This document shows positions 1 to 8,376 of a stretch of 37,119 nt of DNA, one piece after another. This stretch comes from Rhodovibrio sodomensis. Lineage in GTDB: Bacteria > Pseudomonadota > Alphaproteobacteria > Kiloniellales > Rhodovibrionaceae. Under the pieces are notes generated by a model. That model was not told where the DNA came from. It saw only the letters and a program-made list of their open reading frames with translations, and did no database searches. The position numbers were made by a program, and so were the translations under genes. The DNA is taken from contig NZ_NRRL01000044.1 of the NCBI RefSeq assembly GCF_016583645.1, positions 1 to 37,119 of the forward strand, read 5' to 3'. The stretch's first letter is position 1. Each line of letters begins with the position of its first letter.

Positions 1-298
1 CCTGCTCGCCGACGATGAAGCGGTAGCCGGCATCGCGCTCGCACAACCGCTCGATCTTGCGGCTGGAGCGCACGCCCTGGCTGTAAGCGTAGATCAACAA
101 CGCCAGCAGGACCTTCGGGGCGAACGGCGCCTGGCCGGCGCCGCCCACACGGTGCTCCGCCTCGAACGCCGAGAGGTCCATGAGCTCCACCGCGTCGACC
201 ACCCAGTGGACGATATCGCCCGACGGCAACCAGTCCATCATGTCCACCGGCAGAAGGTATCGCTGGCGGCGGTCCGGGGCGCGGAAGAAACCCGCCAT
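1..298 (-). CDS. IS1182-family transposase, N-terminal part (runs off window)
   Basis: The minus strand reads from an ATG at 298 to the window edge without a stop (99 codons). The product begins MAGFFRAPDRRQRYLLPVDM and continues with a segment rich in LLALLIYAY followed by GVRSSRKIERLCERD. This is the N-terminal DUF772-type region of IS1182/IS5-group DDE transposases. The catalytic part lies outside the window. A sequence at 401-420 (GCGATTCTGCAACAGGCTCC) resembles ends of this IS type, but no partner end can be seen, so the boundary is a guess. The family call rests on the N-terminal motif; intactness cannot be judged. Confidence 0.8.
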   Translation of the reverse strand, partial: MAGFFRAPDRRQRYLLPVDMMDWLPSGDIVHWVVDAVELMDLSAFEAEHRVGGAGQAPFAPKVLLALLIYAYSQGVRSSRKIERLCERDAGYRFIVGEQ

Positions 299-475
299 AT
301 CCGTCTCCCTCAGGGATGCGCCTACACCTGAGATAGAGTCAAACCTGCGTCCTGGAGTCAATTAAAACGCGAACCCGGACCGGGCGCGCCACGTGAGGGC
401 GCGATTCTGCAACAGGCTCCAAAGACTCTGAGTATAAACACGAAGTTTGTACTTGGCGAGACAAGCAAGCCCCTG

Positions 476-499
476 ATCCGATTGGAACAATCGGATTTT
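476..499 (+). terminator. Stem-loop with short T run between two IS genes
   Basis: A perfect 8-bp inverted repeat (ATCCGATT/AATCGGAT) with a 5-nt loop GGAAC is followed by TTT. It has the shape of a weak intrinsic terminator reading rightward. It lies between two leftward transposase genes, so it could insulate the IS1634 copy from outside transcription or be an IS-end feature. No gene reads rightward into it. Confidence 0.35.
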
Positions 500-523
500 A
501 GGGCGATCACTCTCTGTCTACAC

Positions 524-2155
524 CTATGCGCTGACGCCGAGCAACTCGAACGCCCGTGCCTGTAGCCGGGTCGGCCTCGTGGGCTGGTCGAAGCTGTAGT
601 CCGGGTTGCTGGGCAGGCTGACGGTGTTGAGGCACAGCGTGCCCAGGTCGTCGAGCAGGCTCTGGAAGCTGTGCACGGGCAGGTCATCGTCGGTCCGCCG
701 GGCAGCGGTCTTACGCGTGGCCGCCTCGGAGCGCTCGGCCGGCGCGACGATCGACCAGCGCTCGGCGTCAGCCCCCTCGGGGTCATGATCGTCGAATAGG
801 ATCGGGGCCAGACGCGCGCGCATCTGCGCCTCGACGTGATAGGCCAGCATGCACAGGAAGACGTGCGCGCGCACTCGCGGGGCCGCCCAGTGGAACACCG
901 GCCGGATCTCCAGGTCGACGGTCTTCAGGCTGCGGAACGCCTGCTCCACCTGACCGAGCGATTTGTACGCCCCGACCGCCTGCTCGGCGGACAGGGTCTC
1001 GGCGGGCACGTTGGTGCGCACGACGTAGATGCCGTCGAGACGCGCCTCGGCGGCGATGCTGTCGGTCTTGCGCCGATAGGTGAAGCTGTCCTCGGTGATG
1101 GTGATCTCGAAGTGCTTGGCCATCTTGTGCCGATCGAGCACCGCCCCCACCGCCTGGCCGATCTCGGCCTCGCCACGCAGCGGTGCGCGTTGGCGCTGGA
1201 CCGCCTTCTTGACCTTGTCCAGCGCGCGCTCGGTCGCCGCCAGCAGGGCCTCGCGCTTGCGCCCCCGCTCGTCGGCGAGCTGGGGGTTGCGGCAAACCAC
1301 CAAGCGCTCGCCGGGGAACTGTTCGGGGGCGGCGATCTCCGCCAGATCGCGGTCGTCGAACAGGGACAGCTGCAGCGGCCCGTCGTCGACGAGCTGGCGG
1401 ATCGCAGGCGCGCGCAGGGCAGTGATCCAGTCCAGCCCGGCGGGTGCCAGCTCCTCGCGGATACGCGCGCTGGTGATCATCCCGCGGTCGCCTACCAGGA
1501 CCACGCGTTTGAGGCCGAAGCGCCGCTTGAGCTTGTCGATCTGGCTGGTAAGGGTGTTGGGGTCGGCGGTATCGCCCTCGAACACCTCGACCGCGATCGG
1601 CACGCCATCGGGGTCGCAGAGCAGACCGTAGACGATCTGCGGCCGGTCTGCGCGATGGTCGCGGCTGTAGCCGTGCCGGGCCAGCTCGCAGCAACGACCT
1701 TCCAGGTAGGACGAGCTGACATCGTACAGGGTCAGCGTCCCCTCGCTGAGATGCCGGTTGGCGAGCGCGGTCTCGATGTACGGCTGGCGCTCGACCAGCC
1801 AGTCCAGCGCGGCGTAGATCTCGTGCTCGCGTACCTCCCCCAGGTCCAGGCGGGAGCCCAGACTGGAGCTGGCCGTCTCGGGGTTCAACGCCCGCACGGT
1901 GGCGAGCTTGGAGCTGGGCGCAAGGATCCGCTGGACGATCATGGCCAGGACGAGATCCCGCATGCGCCGGTCGACCGGCCGGTTGCCGCGCCGGCCGATC
2001 AGCAGTTTTGGCAGATCAAGCTGCTCGGCCATCCCCAGCACCGCCGCCACATGGCCGTGCGGCAGGGAGCGCGAGATGGTCAGCGCCTCCTCCGGCCGCG
2101 GCACGGCGACCCCGCCTTTGATCAGGGTGCGCAGGCGCGCAGCCGCAGTTGGCAC
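524..2155 (-). CDS. IS1634-family transposase, N-terminally shortened
   Basis: The 543-aa product shows the hallmarks of IS1634-family DDE transposases: RSLPHGHVAAVLG near the N-terminus, YDVSSSYLEG, QIVYGLLCDPDGVPIAVEVF, VVLVGDRGMITSARI (catalytic Asp region), then YKSLGQVEQAFRSLKTVDLE and RVRAHVFLCMLAYHVE near the C-terminus, which ends with the usual AFELLGV. The first available start is a GTG at 2155, giving MPTAAARLRTLIKGG. Related proteins from memory carry roughly 45 more residues here (a VR..RTLANLS-type segment). The frame stays open upstream but encodes nothing like it, and no other frame supplies it, so the 5' end looks truncated. The element may be unable to move by itself. Confidence 0.85.
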   Translation of the reverse strand: MPTAAARLRTLIKGGVAVPRPEEALTISRSLPHGHVAAVLGMAEQLDLPKLLIGRRGNRPVDRRMRDLVLAMIVQRILAPSSKLATVRALNPETASSSLGSRLDLGEVREHEIYAALDWLVERQPYIETALANRHLSEGTLTLYDVSSSYLEGRCCELARHGYSRDHRADRPQIVYGLLCDPDGVPIAVEVFEGDTADPNTLTSQIDKLKRRFGLKRVVLVGDRGMITSARIREELAPAGLDWITALRAPAIRQLVDDGPLQLSLFDDRDLAEIAAPEQFPGERLVVCRNPQLADERGRKREALLAATERALDKVKKAVQRQRAPLRGEAEIGQAVGAVLDRHKMAKHFEITITEDSFTYRRKTDSIAAEARLDGIYVVRTNVPAETLSAEQAVGAYKSLGQVEQAFRSLKTVDLEIRPVFHWAAPRVRAHVFLCMLAYHVEAQMRARLAPILFDDHDPEGADAERWSIVAPAERSEAATRKTAARRTDDDLPVHSFQSLLDDLGTLCLNTVSLPSNPDYSFDQPTRPTRLQARAFELLGVSA

Positions 2156-2326
2156 ATTTCTGGTCAGCTCGTGTCGTAGCTGTCTGACATCATACGAGGA
2201 AGGCTAACACATACGTCCCCAACATCTGATCTTCGTCCACGATGGGACACCGAGATCCTAGAGCGTCGGCAGCGCGCCCTGATCCACTGCCTCGCACAGG
2301 AGTGGCGGCTCCGTTAACCGGGCACG

Positions 2327-3646
2327 TCACCGCCCGCTGATCAGGTGACGCATCTTCTTGTTCTGAAGCTGCGCCAACGCGCTTTGGAGCTGCTGAAGTT
2401 CACGCGCACACCGGAATGGGGGAATGCCGCCCCGCGCGGCGAGCTCGAACATCCGTATGGCTTCCGCAGCTGGATCGCCGAATCCAAACAAGCCGAACTG
2501 CCGAGGCTCGGCTTCGCTGATGAGGCTCTCCCGCCACTCGATCTCGGCATCGACCCTCTGCCGCCAGTCTTGCTTCACGGCCGCCCCAACGCGGCCGGAG
2601 TCTTCGGCGTCGCTGGTGATCCGGTCGCGCCAGGCTCTCGCCTGATCGATCATCAAGCGGAGTTCCCGCTGCAAGGCGTCTGCGTAAGCGTCGGTCGTTG
2701 TCGTGATGTCTGCGACCTCTTCGCGGGCGAACAGTCGCAGCTTCGGGATCTTGGACAACCGGCGCGCCGCATCGTAGCCCCCGATCGCGCCCGCAACAGG
2801 CGCCAGGATCGCGAGGTAGCCGCTTGCGATACCGGCTACACCGAACGCGGCCGCGGCGGCGACCGCGCCAAGCTTTGCGCCACCGGCCCGCATACCGACG
2901 TCGACCGCAACGTTTGCCAGCGCATGCGACAATCCAGTCGTCCGGCGCGCCACCGCGTAACCGTTGCGGACCAGCTGGATCCCCACTGTGATGACGGGGA
3001 TATGGAGATCGAGAAGGTCGGCGCTTCCGTCCAGGCTTGATGTCGCCGTGTTCACGACGTCTGCGTGTCGCAGGCCGTCAACGGCCAGGACCATCGGGTC
3101 GTCTGGAAAATTGTCCGCCATTTCCGTGCTGGTCATGACCGGGATCTCGGGGTGGCGCGCCAAGTGCTCCTCGATGCCCGCAGGCTCGGCGAGGTTCTTC
3201 ACCTGCACAGGCTGTCCGTTGACCAGCAGGTCCCAGCCCGGCTGGCTGGAACTGGCCGCGAATTCCACTTCCGTCCCCTGCTCCCGCAAAAGGCTCGCCG
3301 CGACCAGGTGTTCGGCAAGGTATCCCTGGAGCTGCGAGATATGCCCGGCCTGTTCCACGGCCGAACTGGCGAAGACTTCGGAAGCCGTCTGCGCGAGCGT
3401 GAAGATGTCCGAGAGGTCGGCGGCCCGAGCGAAGTCGATCGCCTCCACGGCCGTCGGATCGATGCGCGCCAGATCGTAAAGCAGGTCGCCAACCGTCACG
3501 GCCGCGTAGACCGTCGTTTCACCGGCGAGCGTTTCCCAGGCTTTATCTTCAGCGCTCCGCCCGTCGACAGCGGTATGCAGCGCCAACTCGACCGGCGTTT
3601 CGCGAAGCCGTTGCCAGAGCGACGGTATCTCCAAGGTCGCGCTCAA
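2327..3646 (-). CDS. PD-(D/E)XK-like protein with Gly/Ala-rich hydrophobic segment
   Basis: The start is a TTG at 3646, chosen because GAGGAGGC (3653-3660) sits 6 nt upstream and the preceding gene stops at 3649, 2 nt away; the open frame runs further up but only inside that gene. The 439-aa product has an N-terminal helical region. It then has a segment that fits a PD-(D/E)XK nuclease core: LAEHLVAASLLREQG (E112), PGWDLLVNG (D139) and VQVKN (Q148-x-K150, Q replacing the usual D/E). A Gly/Ala-rich hydrophobic stretch (about residues 250-290, AAAAAFGVAGIASGYLAILAPVAGAIGGY) could insert in a membrane, and a charged, coiled-coil-like tail follows. I do not recognise a named family. The tight coupling to the membrane protein upstream suggests a two-component effector. 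Function is inferred. Confidence 0.75.
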   Translation of the reverse strand: MSATLEIPSLWQRLRETPVELALHTAVDGRSAEDKAWETLAGETTVYAAVTVGDLLYDLARIDPTAVEAIDFARAADLSDIFTLAQTASEVFASSAVEQAGHISQLQGYLAEHLVAASLLREQGTEVEFAASSSQPGWDLLVNGQPVQVKNLAEPAGIEEHLARHPEIPVMTSTEMADNFPDDPMVLAVDGLRHADVVNTATSSLDGSADLLDLHIPVITVGIQLVRNGYAVARRTTGLSHALANVAVDVGMRAGGAKLGAVAAAAAFGVAGIASGYLAILAPVAGAIGGYDAARRLSKIPKLRLFAREEVADITTTTDAYADALQRELRLMIDQARAWRDRITSDAEDSGRVGAAVKQDWRQRVDAEIEWRESLISEAEPRQFGLFGFGDPAAEAIRMFELAARGGIPPFRCARELQQLQSALAQLQNKKMRHLISGR

Positions 3647-3648
3647 GC

Positions 3649-4716
3649 CTAAGCCTCCTCTGGCAAGCGGAAACACGGGTAGGCGCGCGCAATCTGCTTG
3701 CGTCGGCTGGCGTCGGCCGCAGAGAACTCTCGCCACCTCATTTCCAGGTGGGCCGCCAGGTCGCGGACGCCGTGGCCGGGCACCGCGTCGCGATGGGCCA
3801 GTAGGCTCGTCGTCGCCACTGTGGGCGGCAGCAGCGCGCGGCTCATATCTTGATCCAGCTTGCGATATCCCAGCGCCATCAGCCCAAGGCTGATCGGCGC
3901 CGCCCAGACTGCCAGGAACTGGACGAACGACGTCGCCAACACAAACGCACCGAACGGAAGACCGATTCCGACGGCGCCGGACAGCGCTGCCATCGCACTG
4001 GTCGTTGCCGTGTAGACGGCGAACCCGCCGATGTTGATCGCCCCGGCGACGCCGAACCCGAGCGCGCCAAGCGCCCCCGCTCTCTGCAACTCCTCTGCTG
4101 CGAGGCTATCGAGGCCGGCCGTCTGCCGGATACGTTCGCGCGCCTCGGGTTCCAGACGGGCGAGATCAGCCGCAAGAGAAGCCGCCGCGCGTTTGCGAAG
4201 TTTTTCGTCCGCCTCCGCTGCCGCCTCAAGGTTCCGGAACGTCATCGAAGCGATGTAACGGGTCAGATCGTCCAGGGTGGTGCCCGTGAAACGCTCGAGC
4301 TCCTCCGAACGTCGCAGGCGGGCCCAACGCGATGGCGCGGTCTTGGTGCGCAGCTGTTCAATAGCACGCGCCTCGAGCTGCCGGCACTGCTCCTGTAATC
4401 CAATCACGGTCGGCGTGCTTGCGATCGTCAGCCCGGCACGCTCGAAAACCACGGACAGCAGCATACCGGTCTTGTCTTGCGGCAGATCGAACCCGGCCTC
4501 CCGGCGCTCCTGCACCTCGTGAGCGTCGCGTACCCAACGCGCGGTCAATTCATGCACATCAGAGAACCTGGCGCGCCGGTCGAGCCAGCCGGCGGCGGAG
4601 AACAGCCGCTGGCGCAGCATCCAGTGTGCACGAGCGGCGAACCAAGCAGAACGCAGCTCATCGGCCTCCTGCGGGCTCATCCTCAAGAGCCCCTCGGCAA
4701 AGCTGCTGCGCTTCAA
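3649..4716 (-). CDS. Predicted membrane protein of unknown function
   Basis: A 355-aa protein starting MKRSSFAEGLLRM. Residues 1-170 are charged and helical. A conserved-looking stretch (TGTTLDDLTRYIASM, then LARLEPEARERIRQTAGLDSL) leads into a hydrophobic block from about residue 215 to 290 (GALGFGVAGAINIGGFAVYTATTSAM through FGAFVLATSFVQFLAVWAAPISLGLMALGY), enough for two or three membrane passes. A soluble tail ends PCFRLPEEA. The family is not recognised. It is followed within 2 nt by the PD-(D/E)XK-like gene, whose ribosome site lies inside its last codons, so the two are translationally linked. The 134-nt gap upstream may hold its own promoter. Confidence 0.75.
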   Translation of the reverse strand: MKRSSFAEGLLRMSPQEADELRSAWFAARAHWMLRQRLFSAAGWLDRRARFSDVHELTARWVRDAHEVQERREAGFDLPQDKTGMLLSVVFERAGLTIASTPTVIGLQEQCRQLEARAIEQLRTKTAPSRWARLRRSEELERFTGTTLDDLTRYIASMTFRNLEAAAEADEKLRKRAAASLAADLARLEPEARERIRQTAGLDSLAAEELQRAGALGALGFGVAGAINIGGFAVYTATTSAMAALSGAVGIGLPFGAFVLATSFVQFLAVWAAPISLGLMALGYRKLDQDMSRALLPPTVATTSLLAHRDAVPGHGVRDLAAHLEMRWREFSAADASRRKQIARAYPCFRLPEEA

Positions 4717-4774
4717 AAGACACCCCCTAAAATCATTGGAAGCCAGTACCGTCGCCTGGACCGCTTTACCAAGT

Positions 4775-4796
4775 GGTAGCGCGCGTTCTCGCTACC
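4775..4796. promoter_or_regulatory. Inverted repeat in gap before the membrane-protein gene
   Basis: GGTAGCG at 4775-4781 pairs with CGCTACC at 4790-4796 around an 8-nt loop. No T run follows on either strand. It lies in the only sizeable gap (134 nt) of the leftward defence gene run, so it could be an operator or attenuator for the last two genes. Function is not shown. Confidence 0.25.
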
Positions 4797-4850
4797 TTCC
4801 GACACAGTCCCACATTGTTTTCAAAAAATGTTAATAATCTAAATCCTAAT

Positions 4851-5366
4851 TTAATGACCACCTTCGACCCATAAACCTAAAGCGCGAAACTTGCAGGCTA
4901 GACCCGACTCGATTTGAAGGGCTTCCTCATACTCTAGATTTAATAAATGATCGGTGAATGATAAAAGCACGCACTTACCAAAGTTTCTTACATACCGAGA
5001 TGCTTTCCTACCGGCGAGATGTTTCTGAAATCTTACAGCTCGATCTAAACCAGTCAATCCCACGTAAATACCGGATATGTCACTCACCGGATCATGAAGA
5101 AGGATACAATATATGTTTTTAGTTCTCGTGCCCGCTGACTTCGCTTTTGTTCTAATTGCCGTATCGTAAGCATCATCAATCCAACCCACTGGGATTAAAC
5201 CGTGACAAGATGCCATTTCCAATGCTAAATTCGGCGGAGAACTCTTTCTTCTACGACTAAATTCAGATAGCAAGAACGCATAACTTTCTTGATCTCCCCG
5301 CGCAGCTGCGAGAAAAATTTGAGTTCTCAGTTCATCCCCGGAATACTGAATATACTTCCTCATCAT
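4851..5366 (-). CDS. GIY-YIG-type nuclease domain protein
   Basis: A 171-aa protein. The C-terminal half fits the GIY-YIG fold: NIYCILLHDP (first strand), GIYVGLTGLDRAVRFQKHLAG (the Y-V-G strand followed by the catalytic-type Arg and a His), and YEEALQIESGLACKFRALG with a Glu in the position of the metal ligand, closing with VEGG. The first 85 residues are helical and unrecognised. The gene is clearly AT-rich compared with the helicase gene upstream (43 nt gap), which suggests separate acquisition. A role in cutting or nicking foreign DNA is inferred from the fold and neighbours. Other GIY-YIG proteins act in repair or as homing enzymes, so the role is uncertain. Confidence 0.72.
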   Translation of the reverse strand: MMRKYIQYSGDELRTQIFLAAARGDQESYAFLLSEFSRRRKSSPPNLALEMASCHGLIPVGWIDDAYDTAIRTKAKSAGTRTKNIYCILLHDPVSDISGIYVGLTGLDRAVRFQKHLAGRKASRYVRNFGKCVLLSFTDHLLNLEYEEALQIESGLACKFRALGLWVEGGH

Positions 5367-5409
5367 ATTTCGAGCACAATTTAGGTTGGCGGTTCAGCGC
5401 AAGCACAAA

Positions 5410-7512
5410 CTACGTCGACAAATCCGCAACAAACTCCGACCCCGGCTCCAATCCGCTCACCAGAACACGGTCGCGCGCCCGAGTGACCGCGACGTAGAGA
5501 AGGTGGCGCTCGGTTTCGAAGATCTCCTCCAGCTCTGCTTCCTCCGCTGCGGACTCGATCCGGCTTTGCAAGGGTAGGACCTCGTCGTCGCAGGCCATGA
5601 CGGCGACGGCCTTGAACTCTTGGCCCTTCGCGAGGTGCATGGTGCCGATCACGACCTTGCCGGCGACGTCTTCCACGCGCTCGCTCAGGGTCAGGGCCTC
5701 CTGGCCGGCCGCTTTCACGGCCGCCCGCGCCCGGTCCAGTTCATCGCGGGTGCGCACGAAGACGCCGATCTCTTCCGGCGCCGCGCCGGCATCGACCGCC
5801 TGGCGGATCCAGTCAGCGACGTAGGCATTTTCGTCCGCCGTGCTATCGAACAGGCCGATCTCAGGCTCGGGGCCGTCGAAGACCGACACGGTGCCCTTCC
5901 GGCTCTCCTCGTAGCCGTCGACGTCGCGGACCTTCATGGGCAGCAGCTGATCCGCCTTGCGCTTGATCTGGTAGCTGGTCCGGTAGTTGACGCGCAGCGA
6001 GACCGACCGCCCGCGCACGTCGACACCTTGCGACAGCCAGGAGTAGGGCTGCTGGAAGATCCGCTGCCCGAGGTCGCCGGCGAAGAACAGGTTGTCGGGC
6101 CCATCGGGCACGATCGCCGCCATGAACCGAAGCTGCGGGATCGAGATGTCTTGCGCCTCGTCGATCACGGCGTGGTCGAACGGCTTCCGGCTCTTTTCGC
6201 GGTAGTGCGCTTCCGCCTGGGCGACCGCCTCCGCCCAAGTCACCACGTTGCGTTGACGCAGGATCTCTTGCGTGCGGGCGAACACCTGCCAGAGTGCTTC
6301 GCGTTGGCGCCCACCAATCCGGGTCTTGCGGCCGAGCCGCGAGACGTCGCGGTAGGCCTCCCAGTCGCGCAACTGCCAGGCGTCGACGACGGACCGCCAC
6401 TCGTTGAGGAGGAAGCGCTGCGAAAAGCGCGTCTCGCCGGTCTCCTCGACAGCGCGGTTCAGCGCCGCTTCGATCTGGGAGCGCGAGGCGATGTTTGGCT
6501 TGCGGGCGAACGCAAGTTCGTAGAGCTGGTGGCCGATCCCGTCGACGTAGCCGACCGTGATCCGGCGCGCGGTCTCCGATTCGGCGTCGACGAGCCGCCG
6601 CAGCTTGAGCCGCAGGGCGTGCGCCAACGGCTTGGAGAAGGTCGCCAGTAGCACGCGCCCGTCCTGCGAGCGCTCCGCCAGGCGGACCGCCCGGTGCAGG
6701 GCGACCACCGTCTTGCCCGTGCCGGCGGAGCCGCTGACGCGTGCCGGCCCGCCGAACCGGCGATCGACGACCTCCTGCTGAGCCGGATGCAGGAAGACGG
6801 TCCATTTCTCCCACGGGAACTCGAGCGCATGCCGCAGCGCGCCGGCATCCTCGAGAACGCGGAAACGGCGCTGGGCATCGGGGTGCTCGAACGGGTCCGT
6901 CGCCCCCTCGCCTTCGGGCTGCGCTTCAGCAGACGTCTCAAGCTTGCCGGTCTCGGCATAGGTGAGCAGCGCCTCGCTCGCCTCCTCCGGCAGATGGTCG
7001 ATCAGATCGAAGAAGCTCGACTCGTCCGCCGCTTGTACCGCAGGCACCCAACTCTCCGGCACGCCGACGCCAAGCAGCCGCTCCGCGTCCAACCCGTCGA
7101 ACAACCGCCGACCGCCGGTTTGCGCGGGGTGTGCCTCCTCACCGACATGCGGAACCGCCGGTGCCGCCTCTTCAGTTTGCCGCTCCACGACCTCGACGAT
7201 CTGCGCGGCGCCGGTCTTCGGATGCGCTTCGATCCGCCGCCGTTCGGCCCAGGCGTAGGCGTCGTCGTGATGATCGACGTAGCACAGCATCATGCTGTCG
7301 TCGGTCTTGTGCACGACGATGCGGATGTCGTCGTTCACGCGGACAGTGTGGAAACGCCTGTCCTTGGACGCCTTGACCGGGTGCAGGTTCAGCCCCGGGC
7401 GCTCCGGCTCCGCCTGCAGGTCGTAGGCGGTCATCTTCGCCTGCTTCTGCTCGGCGGCCTGAAGCCGACTCAGGCTATCCTGGAACGACTTGGCGATGCG
7501 GAACTGCATCAA
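5410..7512 (-). CDS. RelE/ParE-like domain fused to UvrD-type SF1 helicase
   Basis: A 700-aa protein. Residues 1-95 (FRIAKSFQDSLSRL, LNLHPVKASKDRRFHTVRV, DDIRIVVHKTDDSMMLCYVD, HHDDAYAWAERR) match the RelE/ParE/HigB toxin fold. After a linker comes a superfamily 1A helicase: Walker A GSAGTGKT at 261-268, Walker B DEAQDIS, Q-rich motif III with GDLGQRI, VNYRTS, MHLAKGQEFKAV and the C-terminal LYVAVTRARDRVLVSG. It is expected to be a 3'-5' ATP-dependent DNA translocase. The RelE-like part may bind nucleic acid, sense stalled translation or act as an RNase; which of these is unknown. It starts 10 nt after the 271-aa gene stops and belongs to the same leftward unit as mod and res. Confidence is high for the helicase and good for the RelE fold. 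Confidence 0.9.
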   Translation of the reverse strand: MMQFRIAKSFQDSLSRLQAAEQKQAKMTAYDLQAEPERPGLNLHPVKASKDRRFHTVRVNDDIRIVVHKTDDSMMLCYVDHHDDAYAWAERRRIEAHPKTGAAQIVEVVERQTEEAAPAVPHVGEEAHPAQTGGRRLFDGLDAERLLGVGVPESWVPAVQAADESSFFDLIDHLPEEASEALLTYAETGKLETSAEAQPEGEGATDPFEHPDAQRRFRVLEDAGALRHALEFPWEKWTVFLHPAQQEVVDRRFGGPARVSGSAGTGKTVVALHRAVRLAERSQDGRVLLATFSKPLAHALRLKLRRLVDAESETARRITVGYVDGIGHQLYELAFARKPNIASRSQIEAALNRAVEETGETRFSQRFLLNEWRSVVDAWQLRDWEAYRDVSRLGRKTRIGGRQREALWQVFARTQEILRQRNVVTWAEAVAQAEAHYREKSRKPFDHAVIDEAQDISIPQLRFMAAIVPDGPDNLFFAGDLGQRIFQQPYSWLSQGVDVRGRSVSLRVNYRTSYQIKRKADQLLPMKVRDVDGYEESRKGTVSVFDGPEPEIGLFDSTADENAYVADWIRQAVDAGAAPEEIGVFVRTRDELDRARAAVKAAGQEALTLSERVEDVAGKVVIGTMHLAKGQEFKAVAVMACDDEVLPLQSRIESAAEEAELEEIFETERHLLYVAVTRARDRVLVSGLEPGSEFVADLST

Positions 7513-7522
7513 CCTTTCTCAC

Positions 7523-8338
7523 TTAAAACCAATTATCAGTTTCCTTTAATCTGGTTCCAAGCAAATATAGGCCGCTGTGGGTATCGAGGAGGCTGCAATC
7601 GTCCACCCCCTTCAACAGATACGTCATGAGATCATTGTTGTCGTAAAGCGCTCCTGGCTCGAAAGCTTCATCGTCCAGATCCGTACCGGATGGTTCGCGC
7701 GGAAGCACATTGGCTCTATGCAAGATTCGCAATGCAATATGAATCGGCCCACCCGGTGGCAACACGACTTCCGGCGACAGAAGCTGTGCGCCGAGCCCAG
7801 GATTAGAGAAAAGTGCAACCATAAACATAGCAGTCGCGTTCCAACTACCGACGTATCGAGGTCTATTCTTGCTGATTAGAGGGCTGAACCATCTGTTCTG
7901 GGCGTTTCTATACCGAGCCAGATCGGATGGAAGCGATTGCGGCAACTTAACCCATTCAAACATGACGTTGCCGCCACGCAGAGAATCTTCGATTGGTTGC
8001 GGCCCACGCTCCCAATGGTAGGTTTTGGCTAAACTCAGATCCTCATCGTTCCAATCTGTCATTAAACGCACGGCATGTTCCGTAAAATCTAGGTCAAGCT
8101 TAGCGAGATGACCCCATGCCAGACCTACGGCATAGCAAACATGCCAAGGGTTACAGTCTGAAAATTCCGCAAGATGACGTTGGCTCTCCTCAGTTGCGAA
8201 TACGTTCAGCTGCTTTCCGCGATCACGAGTTAGTTCGCCGACACGCACCGGCGCCGGTCCCCCACGAGGGCCGCCGCCCAGATCACAGAGTCGGTTGAAC
8301 TCCCGCTGAGTGTCGTTGACTGGGTTGCTGATTTTCAT
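7523..8338 (-). CDS. Unknown 271-aa protein between mod and the helicase
   Basis: I do not recognise this protein. It begins MKISNPVNDTQREFNRLCDL and has no signal peptide or membrane segment. It contains several Trp/His-rich stretches (CNPWHVCYAVGLAWGHLAKLDLDF, RYVGSWNATAMFMVALFSNPG) and an acidic C-terminal third (DLDDEAFEPGALYDNNDL). Base composition is near balanced, lower in GC than mod's ends or the helicase gene. It sits 38 nt after mod and 10 nt before the helicase, so it is probably a dedicated part of the system: a specificity, sensor or immunity factor are all possible. A GGAGGAG sequence lies upstream, separated from the ATG by a run of seven G. Confidence 0.7.
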   Translation of the reverse strand: MKISNPVNDTQREFNRLCDLGGGPRGGPAPVRVGELTRDRGKQLNVFATEESQRHLAEFSDCNPWHVCYAVGLAWGHLAKLDLDFTEHAVRLMTDWNDEDLSLAKTYHWERGPQPIEDSLRGGNVMFEWVKLPQSLPSDLARYRNAQNRWFSPLISKNRPRYVGSWNATAMFMVALFSNPGLGAQLLSPEVVLPPGGPIHIALRILHRANVLPREPSGTDLDDEAFEPGALYDNNDLMTYLLKGVDDCSLLDTHSGLYLLGTRLKETDNWF

Positions 8339-8376
8339 ACCGCCCCCCCGATGCGTCTCCTCCAGATGTCTGCACC

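Noticed and set aside
836..2179. 447-codon rightward open frame opposite the IS1634 transposase
   Set aside because: Antisense shadow in GC-rich DNA; no protein motif, while the minus strand encodes a clear transposase.
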